Origin: Pleionea sp. CnH1-48 | GTDB taxonomy: Bacteria > Pseudomonadota > Gammaproteobacteria > Enterobacterales > Kangiellaceae | NCBI RefSeq assembly: GCF_024124665.1 | Contig: NZ_JAMXSB010000008.1 | Coordinates: 62,001-126,000, forward strand | Direction of reading: 5' to 3' | Length of the DNA stretch: 64,000 nucleotides | The notes under the pieces: model-generated | What the model was told of the DNA's origin: nothing | Seen by the model: only the letters and a program-made list of their open reading frames with translations | Database searches by the model: none | In this document: piece after piece, positions 29,148-36,986 of the stretch | How the letters are laid out: every line of letters begins with the position of its first letter | How positions within the stretch are numbered: position 1 is the stretch's first letter | Translations under genes and position numbers: made by a program

Positions 29148-29273
29148 TATACCTAAAGTATTTCAAGGTGCAGATAAGCGGCCAGCAAGCGAATCCCCGA
29201 ACTTAGCTTTACTAAGTGATTGGGGTGAGTGCGCGCAGCCAACACCGCTGCTCCTTGAAAGGCGACGGGTATA
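29148..29273. repeat. ERIC-like ~126-bp imperfect palindromic repeat, copy 1
   Basis: Ends are TATACC and GGGTATA. Left arm TTTCAAGGTGCAG pairs with right arm CTGCTCCTTGAAA, and an inner CCCC..ACTTAG / CTAAGT..GGGG stem sits in the middle. It lies between rimI and prfC. No long coding frame is conserved; small frames read through it are artefacts. Confidence 0.85.
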
Positions 29274-29406
29274 AATCCAGATCCGCCATGATGAGAAGGG
29301 CGAAATTATATCAGACCTCATTAAAATAGCTAACATAAGCCATGCACAACTCACCAAGGCCAGAAGCATAAACCGGCCACAGCTTCCTTTCACTAGCCAA
29401 ACTGTT

Positions 29407-29883
29407 CTATGAAGACTCAGAGCTACATAGAGTTTTCGCCATTACCCGACCATCTTCTTTGCCATCATCAGGTAGTCGATAGTAGTTTTTGCGCACCCCA
29501 ACCTCTCTAAACCCCAGCGATAAATAGAGACTATGGGCTGGTTCGTTAGAAAAACGAACTTCTAACAGTAGCACAGACTTATCGTCGTTAATCGACGAGT
29601 CTAACCAAAAGCTCATGGCTTCACGTCCCCAGCCTTTTCCTTGGTGAGTACGCACAATACATATATTTAATAAATGACTCTCATCAAGCACATGCTGCCA
29701 GATGATGTGGCCGACAACCTGTCCTTGATACTCAATGACCCAAAATTCGAATTGCTCGGCAAAACAATCGAGAAACATCTGCCGTCGCCATGGCACTTCA
29801 TAGGATGCTTCTTCATTGGCAACCACATCAGCCAAATCCGATTCCACAGCGAGCCGAAAAAACAATGAAGAAACCAAGTCCAC
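29407..29883 (-). CDS. rimI: Ribosomal protein S18-alanine N-acetyltransferase RimI-like
   Basis: 158 residues (E. coli RimI 148). GNAT fold: EEASYEVPWRRQMFLDCF, then VVGHIIWQHVLDESHLLNICI, the acetyl-CoA loop RTHQGKGWGREAM, and LLEVRFSNEPAHSLYLSLGFREVGVRKNYYR. RimI acetylates the N-terminal Ala of ribosomal protein S18. The chosen start is GTG 29883, 15 bases after the stop of the psi-like gene. The ribosome-binding site is weak, suggesting translational coupling. Position next to a HolD-like gene supports the RimI call. Confidence 0.88.
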   Translation of the reverse strand: MDLVSSLFFRLAVESDLADVVANEEASYEVPWRRQMFLDCFAEQFEFWVIEYQGQVVGHIIWQHVLDESHLLNICIVRTHQGKGWGREAMSFWLDSSINDDKSVLLLEVRFSNEPAHSLYLSLGFREVGVRKNYYRLPDDGKEDGRVMAKTLCSSESS

Positions 29884-29898
29884 GGATCAACTACCCAT

Positions 29899-30663
29899 TC
29901 AAAGAATCATGCTGCGAAGCATCTCTAACTCCGACATCAAATGCTTCTTTAGCAATGGAGACTGGTAAATATCATAAGGATGATAGGTCACAATAAACGG
30001 CGTAGAATCGGCCAGTGTCCATTGTCGACTTTGCCACTCTTCCAGAGAGCGCTCTTCTCCTGTCAACTGATTGGCCGTTGCAGCCCCCATCAGCAATAGT
30101 GCTTTGGGAGGATGCTCTTCAAGCAACGGAGCAACGGCTTGCGATGCGTCACTTAACCCAGCTCCCGTCACCTGAGCGTAAAACAATGATTCAGAATAAT
30201 CTTCTTCTACCGCTTCGGTTACAAAGTATTCAATAGCATTCAGTAGATTAGCCAGAGTTTTCGAAGGACGCCCGTGATTAACGAAACTGCCAGCAGGCTG
30301 CCCCACTTCGTGCCGACACAAAACACCAATCCCATTCGCTTTCCAGCGTGTTCCCGGAGGTATAACGGCATAGCCACGATCAAGAGGTTTCTCGACATTA
30401 ACAGGTTGAGCAAGTTCTTCGCTCACTGGCTCCTTAACTGGTGCAGGCTTAGAGACGGCGGCTGGTTGAGAAGACTGAACAACCGCTTCAGGTCGACCTG
30501 GCGTACTTGAGCCAGCAACGGAGGGAGCATCAGGTGTCGTAGCAGTTTGTGCAGGCGCTGTCTCTTGTGTTACAACGACAGGCACCTCTTGCTCACTGGC
30601 GCCAGGGACCCACAACTGCACTCCCATTGCATCCAGATAAGCTAAACGTAAAGATTCTTGCAT
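29899..30663 (-). CDS. HolD-like (psi) protein with uracil-DNA-glycosylase-like C-terminal domain
   Basis: 254 residues. The first 30 (LAYLDAMGVQLWVPGASEQE) resemble the N-terminus of E. coli psi (LQQLGITQWSLRRPGA), the part that binds chi. A Pro/Ala-rich linker covers about 35-90. The C-terminal domain (about 105-254) has uracil-DNA-glycosylase-like features: PKALLLMGAATANQLTG and VTYHPYDIYQSPLLKKH. The gene directly precedes rimI, as holD does in E. coli, and as I recall for the enlarged Pseudomonas psi. The early-UDG catalytic motif (GExPG-type) is not evident, so glycosylase activity is unlikely. Role as the psi clamp-loader subunit is inferred. Confidence 0.7.
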   Translation of the reverse strand: MQESLRLAYLDAMGVQLWVPGASEQEVPVVVTQETAPAQTATTPDAPSVAGSSTPGRPEAVVQSSQPAAVSKPAPVKEPVSEELAQPVNVEKPLDRGYAVIPPGTRWKANGIGVLCRHEVGQPAGSFVNHGRPSKTLANLLNAIEYFVTEAVEEDYSESLFYAQVTGAGLSDASQAVAPLLEEHPPKALLLMGAATANQLTGEERSLEEWQSRQWTLADSTPFIVTYHPYDIYQSPLLKKHLMSELEMLRSMIL

Positions 30664-30785
30664 AGATAGACCGAACGAATAATCATTGTCCCTAATGATA
30701 CCTCAATCCAACCACTTCACAAATGCTGATGCTACAAAACCTCAAGCAAGCAGAGCTTGCTCCAGACTCTGCTCATTTTTTGACT

Positions 30786-31937
30786 CTATAAAACCAATTG
30801 CTTTAGCTCATTATCGGACAAGCCCGCACCCGAGTCGGCTCGCTCTTTAAAGCGATTAAACGCGCAATTGAGTTCTTCATCTGACGCAAAAGCAATGCCT
30901 AGCTGATCTAGACGACTACGGAACGCATGACGCCCAGAATGCTTGCCTAACACCATTTGCTCACCGTTCCACCCAACATCTTCGGCGCGCATGATCTCAT
31001 AAGTTTCGCGATGCTTTATGACGCCATCCTGATGGATTCCTGCTTCATGGGCAAAAGCATTACGCCCGACAATCGCTTTGTTAGGCTGAACAGCAAATTG
31101 CGTAATCTCAGAGACCTTTTGCGACAAATGCACAAGATGCTCGGTTTTAATATCGGTATAGACAGGAAACACATCTTTACGTGTATTCACAGCCATCACC
31201 ACCTCTTCTAATGCCGCATTGCCCGCTCTTTCTCCTAACCCGTTGATGGTGCACTCTACCTGTCGAGCCCCCTGTTCAATCGCAGCCAAAGAATTAGCCG
31301 TTGCCATACCCAGATCGTTATGACAGTGAACCGAAAAAATAGCTTTATCTGCATTAATAACTCGCTGTCGTATCTCGGCAATCAACTGCCCAAATTGATG
31401 TGGCATAGAATAGCCTACCGTATCAGGCAAATTGATCGTGGTAGCTCCGGCATCAATAGCCGCTTCGATGACACGTACCAAAAAGTCACTGCGACTACGT
31501 CCAGCATCTTCACATGAGAACTCAACATCGTCAGTAAAATTGCGCGCACACTGCACCGCTTTAACCGTTGCAGCAATCACCTCATCGGGCGACATTTTGA
31601 GCTTGTACTTCATGTGAACATCTGAAGTTGCAATAAACGTATGAATACGAAAACGCTCAGCAGCAGATAACGCTTGTGCTGCAGCTTCAATATCTTGAAC
31701 ACGTGCTCGCGATAAACTGCACACACGAGAACTTTTGATCTGTGCGGCAATTTTTTTTACTGCGTCAAAATCCGCAGGACTCGCCATTGCAAATCCGGCT
31801 TCAATCACATCAACACCTAAAGCTTCGAGTAAGAGAGCGAGTTCGATTTTATCGGTAACAGACATGGTGGCACCGGGACTTTGCTCGCCATCGCGCAAAG
31901 TCGTATCGAAAATCACTAACTTCTCTCGGTTAGACAT
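30786..31937 (-). CDS. leuA: 2-isopropylmalate synthase, short form lacking the regulatory domain
   Basis: 383 residues against about 520 in E. coli. The catalytic TIM barrel is complete: [68 protein letters not shown]; then the linker domain with [15 protein letters not shown] and [10 protein letters not shown]. It ends NELKQLVL where the leucine-binding allosteric domain would follow. The next 120 bp before the psi-like gene cannot encode it, so this is not a simple frameshift. It condenses acetyl-CoA with 2-ketoisovalerate, the first step to leucine. AGGAG precedes the ATG. The leader contains terminator-like structures. leuBCD are not nearby. Confidence 0.9.
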   Translation of the reverse strand: MSNREKLVIFDTTLRDGEQSPGATMSVTDKIELALLLEALGVDVIEAGFAMASPADFDAVKKIAAQIKSSRVCSLSRARVQDIEAAAQALSAAERFRIHTFIATSDVHMKYKLKMSPDEVIAATVKAVQCARNFTDDVEFSCEDAGRSRSDFLVRVIEAAIDAGATTINLPDTVGYSMPHQFGQLIAEIRQRVINADKAIFSVHCHNDLGMATANSLAAIEQGARQVECTINGLGERAGNAALEEVVMAVNTRKDVFPVYTDIKTEHLVHLSQKVSEITQFAVQPNKAIVGRNAFAHEAGIHQDGVIKHRETYEIMRAEDVGWNGEQMVLGKHSGRHAFRSRLDQLGIAFASDEELNCAFNRFKERADSGAGLSDNELKQLVL

Positions 31938-31973
31938 TGATACAAACTCCTAAATTGAGCGAAATAAAAAAAC

Positions 31974-31999
31974 CGATCACCGCTCGTAAGCAATGACCG
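31974..31999 (-). terminator. Terminator-like hairpin just upstream of leuA (candidate attenuator)
   Basis: On the minus strand CGGTCATTGC and GCGGTGATCG form a 10-bp stem (three G-U) with a six-base loop, followed by GTTTTTTTATTT. It lies about 35 bases before the leuA start, inside its leader, so it would act as an attenuator rather than a gene end. Confidence 0.6.
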
Positions 32000-32059
32000 T
32001 TCGATGAAACTGTTTTTTAAAAATAGTTTTAAGTTCCTTTGATGCTAACCATTAATAAA

Positions 32060-32107
32060 AAACCTGCCAATCATCTTTAGATATAAGCAGGTTTAGAAGG
32101 CAAACCT
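32060..32107 (-). promoter_or_regulatory. Three-segment switch (antiterminator/terminator) in the leuA leader
   Basis: Segment A, AGGTTT (32107-32102), and segment C, GCAGGTTT (32067-32060), can each pair with segment B, AAACCTGC (32094-32087). B:C is followed by TTTTTT, a terminator. A:B would prevent it. Only very short frames without Leu codons overlap it. Confidence 0.5.
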
Positions 32108-32118
32108 CATAATCACAG

Positions 32119-32146
32119 ATTATAAGAGAGCGCTTTTTTCCGTTAA
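32119..32146 (-). promoter_or_regulatory. Probable leuA promoter
   Basis: On the minus strand TTAACG, 16 bp, then a perfect TATAAT (32124-32119). Transcription would begin near 32112, giving a leader of about 175 nt that contains both hairpins. Confidence 0.5.
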
Positions 32147-32241
32147 AAACCCAGTTTTTTCATTCATCCCTAAGAATTTTTACATTGGTCTTACCAGCAA
32201 CTCAAAAGTATTCCTTTACGTAAAGGTTAACTTAAAGGCAT

Positions 32242-32270
32242 AAAAAAAGCCGGATAAACCGGCTCTTTTA
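32242..32270 (-). terminator. Terminator of the GlyGly-CTERM subtilase gene
   Basis: On the minus strand AGAGCCGG-TTTAT-CCGGCT then seven T, directly after the stop codon of the subtilase. Confidence 0.85.
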
Positions 32271-32282
32271 ATTAAGACGTGA

Positions 32283-35200
32283 TTAACGACGACGTCGACC
32301 ACGTAACAATAATAATGGCAACAACAGTAAGCTCATGGCGCCACCACCACCGCCGCCAGAGTTATTATTGTTTCCGTTACCATTGCCACCACCACTGCTG
32401 GCAAAGTTAACAGTAACAGATGCAGTCTCCGCAGTAGTGCCTGTTGCATCATTGTCATGTTCTACATTCAGTACAACAGCTTGACCAGCAAGTGACGCAT
32501 CACCTTGAGCGGTAAAGCTAACCGTTTGTGCCGCAGCAGCAACAGCACCGCTCCATGACAAGGTACTGCCATTTAATGTAGCTCCATTTGTTAAAGAGCT
32601 CGCATTCACAGTGATGCCATTTGGAATCGTTGCACTTAAGGTATAGTTACGAGTATCTGAACCATCATGATCGAGCGTAATGGTGTAAGTAAAATCCGTG
32701 CCTGTCGCAGGAGCTGTGTTACTCGCTGCAATAGAAACATCATTAGAGCCACGAACAAAGGAGAACAAGCTACGACCTAACTCCTCGCCACCCGCTGTTC
32801 GACCCAGTGACAACTTACCATAGTAACGAGAATCTTCAGTATCCAGTCCACTCCATGTCATGGTGATATCGGCAGGTGTCGCGCCATCACTTGAACTAGG
32901 AGCAGTGAAGCTTAATGCGTTACTGGCAGCAGTTCCTAATGCACCGGACGAAATCGAAATCGTATCTCCTGAAGCATTAGTATCATCCCAGTTTTGCACC
33001 AAAATCCAGTAGCTACCGCCAGTTGGGTTATTCAAAATAATTTGCTCGTTAGCATCACCAGTGGTACTGCGAGCAATCTCTTCCCCCTCAGAAGGCTGAC
33101 CATCGTTGTTGCTATCAAAACCAACAAACAGATCCATATCAGCCGCTGTTGAGTTGTGAGTTTCAACAATTAAACCTTCCGATGAAGCAGGAACAGTAAT
33201 CGTCTGGAAAAACACCCCATCATTCAAATCATCATAAGGTGAGTTGTTGTCTGAGTCTTGCGATATGGTTTGCGTTACTGTACTCGCCGCCACAAGGTGT
33301 CCAGTGGTAGTCACTGTGCTTTCGGCAATAATTTCGATGTTTTCAAAAGTAAAGCTACCGCCATCACGCTGACCCGACAGGTTACTGGTTGAAGGTAAAT
33401 TACTGTTAGAAATTCGTGTAGCAACAGGTAATCGCGTTACTGAATGCGTATTGTTGGTTGGTGTTAACAACACAGAACCAAATGCCCACTCACCATCAAC
33501 GCCCACTACGTTTGCCGTCACATCCAGGCTTTGGCTGGCATTCTGCGCCAACGTAAAGCTGCTTGAATTTGCAGACAAAGTCATACCCGTGCCGTTTTCA
33601 AAACTCACGTTCCAGGTATTGGCGCCAACCGCAGTCAAGTTACGAGTCCAGCTACAGTTCACCACACAGCTGTGATCAGCTAAACCAGGTAAGTTAAGAG
33701 CAGAAGGATCGCCACTTGCGGCTGGATCAGCGGCCATGAATTGTGCATCGGTCACGTCCAACAACAGTCCCGCTTTAGCGGCAGCAGGGATATCAATACG
33801 TCCGCCACCGATATCATTAGCGTCGGCATCCGTCGTACCATTTTCTTTTTTCAGCGCTACGATGCCAGTGGTCATCAGAGCGGAGTGAATTTGTCCAGGC
33901 GTCCAAGTTGGGTTTAACTGCTTTAACAGAGCGCCTGCACCAGCAACATGTGGACTCGCCATTGAAGTACCACTCTTAAAGCCGTATTCAACAGGTCCTA
34001 CATCTGCGGCATAAATACTGACACCCGGTGCAGCGACGGAGGGTTTCATAATGCCCTGAGGGAATCCGGTCGGACCACGAGAACTGAAGCCAGCAACTAT
34101 ATCTGCCGCCGCAGCATCAACCCCAACAGGTCCGGTCGTGCCGTTAATGGTTGCTGTGTGGCCTGCGCCAGAACTCAACCAGCTTTTAAGCGTGTCACCA
34201 TCAGCGGAGCTAATATGAATACCAGGGATAACATAAATGTCATCATTTAATGATGTGCTGCCGCCCGATACGTTGGCAAGTACATAACCACCTGCACCAC
34301 CAGCCTGAACATTAACAGCTTTTTCTACACGAGCAATTTCACCACGGTCACACACAACAATCTGCCCAGAGAAGGTGTTGGCAGGGAAAGGACTCAAACA
34401 CTGTTCAGGATTAGGGTCACTGTTATCAAAATCACCAGCATAAACAATCGATGCCGTAATGGAGCCGGTTAAACTGGTTCCATTCATAGTACCGGGTGTT
34501 GACGAGCCACCACTGAAGTTAGACATACTTTTGCCAGGATAATCGCCACGGTCATGAGTAGAAGCCGCCACCGATGTAATCCAGGGCGCATTGGCTGGAG
34601 AACCAACAGTAGTCGCACCAGAACCATCATTACCTGCTGAAGTAGCCACAAAAACCCCCGCATTACGGGCATTTTTAAACGCGATAGAATCGCTGTCATT
34701 CCAAGGATTAGCAAAAGGAGCCGAAGCACCAATGGAGTAGTTGATCACATCAACGTTATCAGCAACCGCTTGATCAATCGCAGCGACCAAAGCAGGAGGG
34801 TCGATAGTACCTTGTGCGTTTTCAACTTTATAAGCAATGATGTTAGCGCGAGGGGCAACACCAGATAAATCGTAAGAATTCCCATTGCCTAGATCAAAGC
34901 TCAAATGGTTACCAGCTGCTGTAGAGGCCACGTGCGTACCATGACCATCAGCGTCTTCTGGTGAGTTTTCACCACTCACCATGTTATAGGCACCAATCAA
35001 TTTATTATTACAAAGACTGGCATCGTTAACACATTCTCCTAAGAAGACATTGGCGCCTAAAGGATTCACATGAACATAGCCATCTACCGGATCGACTTCG
35101 GCAAAAGAAGGATGGTCGGTGTTGATACCCGTATCGATGATCCCCACAACCATGCCTTCACCTTTAGCAGCAACACCCGTTGCAGTTCCGTCCCAAACAG

Positions 35201-35729
35201 AAGGAGCATTAATCAATGTGGGTCCACGGTCAGTATGCAAGTGATAGGGTTTACTTACAGAAACTTGTTTTACTTCTGGCAACTGCTCTAATTTGCGCGC
35301 TTCGCTGGGTGTTAACTCGACAGCAAAACCGTTGAATGCATATTGATACTGATAACTTGGCGAGATACTGCGCTTAAACTGGCGAGTGGCTTCTACTAAT
35401 ACTTGAGTTTGTTGCTTTAGCAGGTGCTGTTTATAAGCCACACTCGCAGCACTCTTGTAGTTAGTAATAAGACGGCTGCCACGTTGTACTTTATTAGCAG
35501 AAGACTGAACAGCATTTAGACCTTTAACCGAACCTTTATAGTTCGCTAAAGGATCACCAACAAGCTCTACCATATAAGTTGAACGCTCGTTATGCTGAAC
35601 TTTGCCAGAGTATTTGCGCCCTTTATCTGGCATAACCTGAGCATTGCCAGAGTCAGACTCAGCCAGCACAGACAGTGAATAGGGAGAGAGAAGCGCTGCG
35701 GCAACAGCGAGAGCTACTTTATTCTTCAT
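32283..35729 (-). CDS. Large secreted S8 serine protease with PA domain and GlyGly-CTERM tail
   Basis: About 1148 residues from ATG 35729 (AGGA at eight bases), opening a signal peptide MKNKVALAVAAALLSPYSLSVLA. An I9-type propeptide ends near SISPSYQYQYAFNGFAVELTPSEA. Triad: Asp in GIIDTGINTDHPSF, His in DGHGTHVASTAAG, Ser in SGTSMASPHVAGAGALL. A PA insert (VCDRGEIARVEKAVNVQAGGAGGYVLAN) interrupts the peptidase. Beyond it are beta-rich domains, one PPC-like, one DUF11-like. The C-terminus is Asn/Gly-rich, then GGGGGGAMSLLLLPLLLLRGRRRR, matching GlyGly-CTERM, the signal cleaved by rhombosortase after type II export. It is thus a cell-surface or secreted protease. Confidence 0.93.
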   Translation of the reverse strand: MKNKVALAVAAALLSPYSLSVLAESDSGNAQVMPDKGRKYSGKVQHNERSTYMVELVGDPLANYKGSVKGLNAVQSSANKVQRGSRLITNYKSAASVAYKQHLLKQQTQVLVEATRQFKRSISPSYQYQYAFNGFAVELTPSEARKLEQLPEVKQVSVSKPYHLHTDRGPTLINAPSVWDGTATGVAAKGEGMVVGIIDTGINTDHPSFAEVDPVDGYVHVNPLGANVFLGECVNDASLCNNKLIGAYNMVSGENSPEDADGHGTHVASTAAGNHLSFDLGNGNSYDLSGVAPRANIIAYKVENAQGTIDPPALVAAIDQAVADNVDVINYSIGASAPFANPWNDSDSIAFKNARNAGVFVATSAGNDGSGATTVGSPANAPWITSVAASTHDRGDYPGKSMSNFSGGSSTPGTMNGTSLTGSITASIVYAGDFDNSDPNPEQCLSPFPANTFSGQIVVCDRGEIARVEKAVNVQAGGAGGYVLANVSGGSTSLNDDIYVIPGIHISSADGDTLKSWLSSGAGHTATINGTTGPVGVDAAAADIVAGFSSRGPTGFPQGIMKPSVAAPGVSIYAADVGPVEYGFKSGTSMASPHVAGAGALLKQLNPTWTPGQIHSALMTTGIVALKKENGTTDADANDIGGGRIDIPAAAKAGLLLDVTDAQFMAADPAASGDPSALNLPGLADHSCVVNCSWTRNLTAVGANTWNVSFENGTGMTLSANSSSFTLAQNASQSLDVTANVVGVDGEWAFGSVLLTPTNNTHSVTRLPVATRISNSNLPSTSNLSGQRDGGSFTFENIEIIAESTVTTTGHLVAASTVTQTISQDSDNNSPYDDLNDGVFFQTITVPASSEGLIVETHNSTAADMDLFVGFDSNNDGQPSEGEEIARSTTGDANEQIILNNPTGGSYWILVQNWDDTNASGDTISISSGALGTAASNALSFTAPSSSDGATPADITMTWSGLDTEDSRYYGKLSLGRTAGGEELGRSLFSFVRGSNDVSIAASNTAPATGTDFTYTITLDHDGSDTRNYTLSATIPNGITVNASSLTNGATLNGSTLSWSGAVAAAAQTVSFTAQGDASLAGQAVVLNVEHDNDATGTTAETASVTVNFASSGGGNGNGNNNNSGGGGGGAMSLLLLPLLLLRGRRRR

Positions 35730-36004
35730 TGCTAGATCCTGATTCAATTCGAACTTCTAAAAGACGAGTATCAATGGGTTTGTAATATGATATTGAGATA
35801 GAACAGGTTAAAACGTTACTAACTTTCCTTTGATAAACCGATTTTTGTAAGACAAAGCGATTATTTTTGGCGATAGTTGGAATTTTACACCCGCCAAAGT
35901 ACCCCGAACGGATCAATACCATACGTATCTTCTAAAAGTAGCATATCAGAGGAAGGTCGCCTAGAGGTTGGATGATTGCAATATTTACCTAAAGGGAAAA
36001 ACAA

Positions 36005-36026
36005 TAGGGCCCAGAACGGGCCCATA
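36005..36026 (-). terminator. Terminator of the OmpA-family lipoprotein gene
   Basis: GGGCCC-GTTCT-GGGCCC stem on the minus strand, followed by TATTGTTTTT. It starts four bases after the stop codon. Confidence 0.65.
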
Positions 36027-36030
36027 TTCA

Positions 36031-36681
36031 TTAAGATTTTGGTTGAGGAGTAATCAACAACTCAACACGGCGGTTCTTGGCACGACCGTCGCTAGTACCA
36101 TTGTCAGCAATCGGACGAGTTTCGCCATAGCCGATAGCGGTCAGACGGCCACCCTGGACGCCATGCTGGCGTAGATAGCCAGAGACTGTATTCGCTCGCT
36201 TAACCGATAAGTCATAGTTATAGCTGTCTGAACCGGAAGAATCCGTGTGTCCAGCTACCTGCAAATTCGTTTCGTCATATTCTGCTAAGACCAGTGATAC
36301 TGAATTTAACGTATCATGAAACTGCTGTTGTAAATTCGCCTGATTAACGGCAAAGGTGATGCCATTTGGCATAATTAAGCGAATGTTATCGCCTTCTCGT
36401 GCTACCTGTACACCAGATCCACGCAAGCGCTCTCTCAAATCAGCTTCTTGAGCATCCATATACGCGCCAATACCAGCCCCAATTAAACCACAGGCTAACG
36501 CTGCATTACGGGCGCGTTTACCGCTTTTACGAGAACCGATTGCCCCACACACAAAAGCACCAATGGCACCATACTTCACTGTGTTACTGACTTTTTCTTC
36601 TCCCGTATAAGGATCAAGAGTTTTACAGGCAGTAAGACTAAAAACGCTGGCAGCAACCAATGTTAGCTTAAATAATTTCAT
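36031..36681 (-). CDS. OmpA family lipoprotein (YiaD-like)
   Basis: 216 residues. Signal MKLFKLTLVAASVFSLTAC has a lipobox (LTAC). A glycine-zipper stretch follows (GAIGAFVCGAIGSRKSG and ALACGLIGAGIGAYMDAQE). The C-terminal OmpA-like domain (about 105-212) has NLQVAGHTDSSGSDSYNYDLSVKRA and IGYGETRPIADN..GRAKNRRVEL, the peptidoglycan-binding signature. It would tether the outer membrane to the cell wall. Monocistronic: flanked by a terminator below and 305 bp above. Confidence 0.9.
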   Translation of the reverse strand: MKLFKLTLVAASVFSLTACKTLDPYTGEEKVSNTVKYGAIGAFVCGAIGSRKSGKRARNAALACGLIGAGIGAYMDAQEADLRERLRGSGVQVAREGDNIRLIMPNGITFAVNQANLQQQFHDTLNSVSLVLAEYDETNLQVAGHTDSSGSDSYNYDLSVKRANTVSGYLRQHGVQGGRLTAIGYGETRPIADNGTSDGRAKNRRVELLITPQPKS

Positions 36682-36986
36682 TCTTTTATCCTCAGATTGT
36701 TATCCATTGCTCTAAACTTGCGGCTCAGGCAGCTTATCAAAATTAACATCTTAATAAGGCTAAACCAGGTTAACCAAACCTTTCTCCGGATTTTAGTCAC
36801 CGCAGATGACTCAGAGCTGAACAAGCTTGCTTTTTTACCACAAAAAAAGACTCAAAACCGGGCGCCTAACTCATTGTTGTAGATGACAGTCTAATTGTCT
36901 AGACCTCAAATTGACTAACTCATTCTACAAATTCTGATCAATTCGTTATAATTAGACCTAAATCACAATTTTTTAATGGAATCGTT
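36682..36986. other. Divergent promoter region, OmpA lipoprotein / GGDEF protein
   Basis: 305 bp with no gene. A TATAAT near 36948 with a weak TTCTAC -35 at about 18 bp can serve the GGDEF gene. I see no strong palindrome. Confidence 0.4.

Noticed and set aside
29163-29393. Small reading frame across repeat copy 1 (similar frames at 41127-41405 and 56332-56520)
   Set aside because: They translate the non-coding ERIC-like repeat; similarity among them comes from the repeat itself and the frames break differently in each copy.
30664-30785. Frameshifted remainder of the LeuA regulatory domain
   Set aside because: Only about 120 bp separate leuA from the psi-like gene, too short for the ~130-residue domain.
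32052-32112. Leucine-rich leader peptide for classical leu attenuation
   Set aside because: Short frames here (MRFAF, MIGRFFING, MVSIKGT) have no run of Leu codons.
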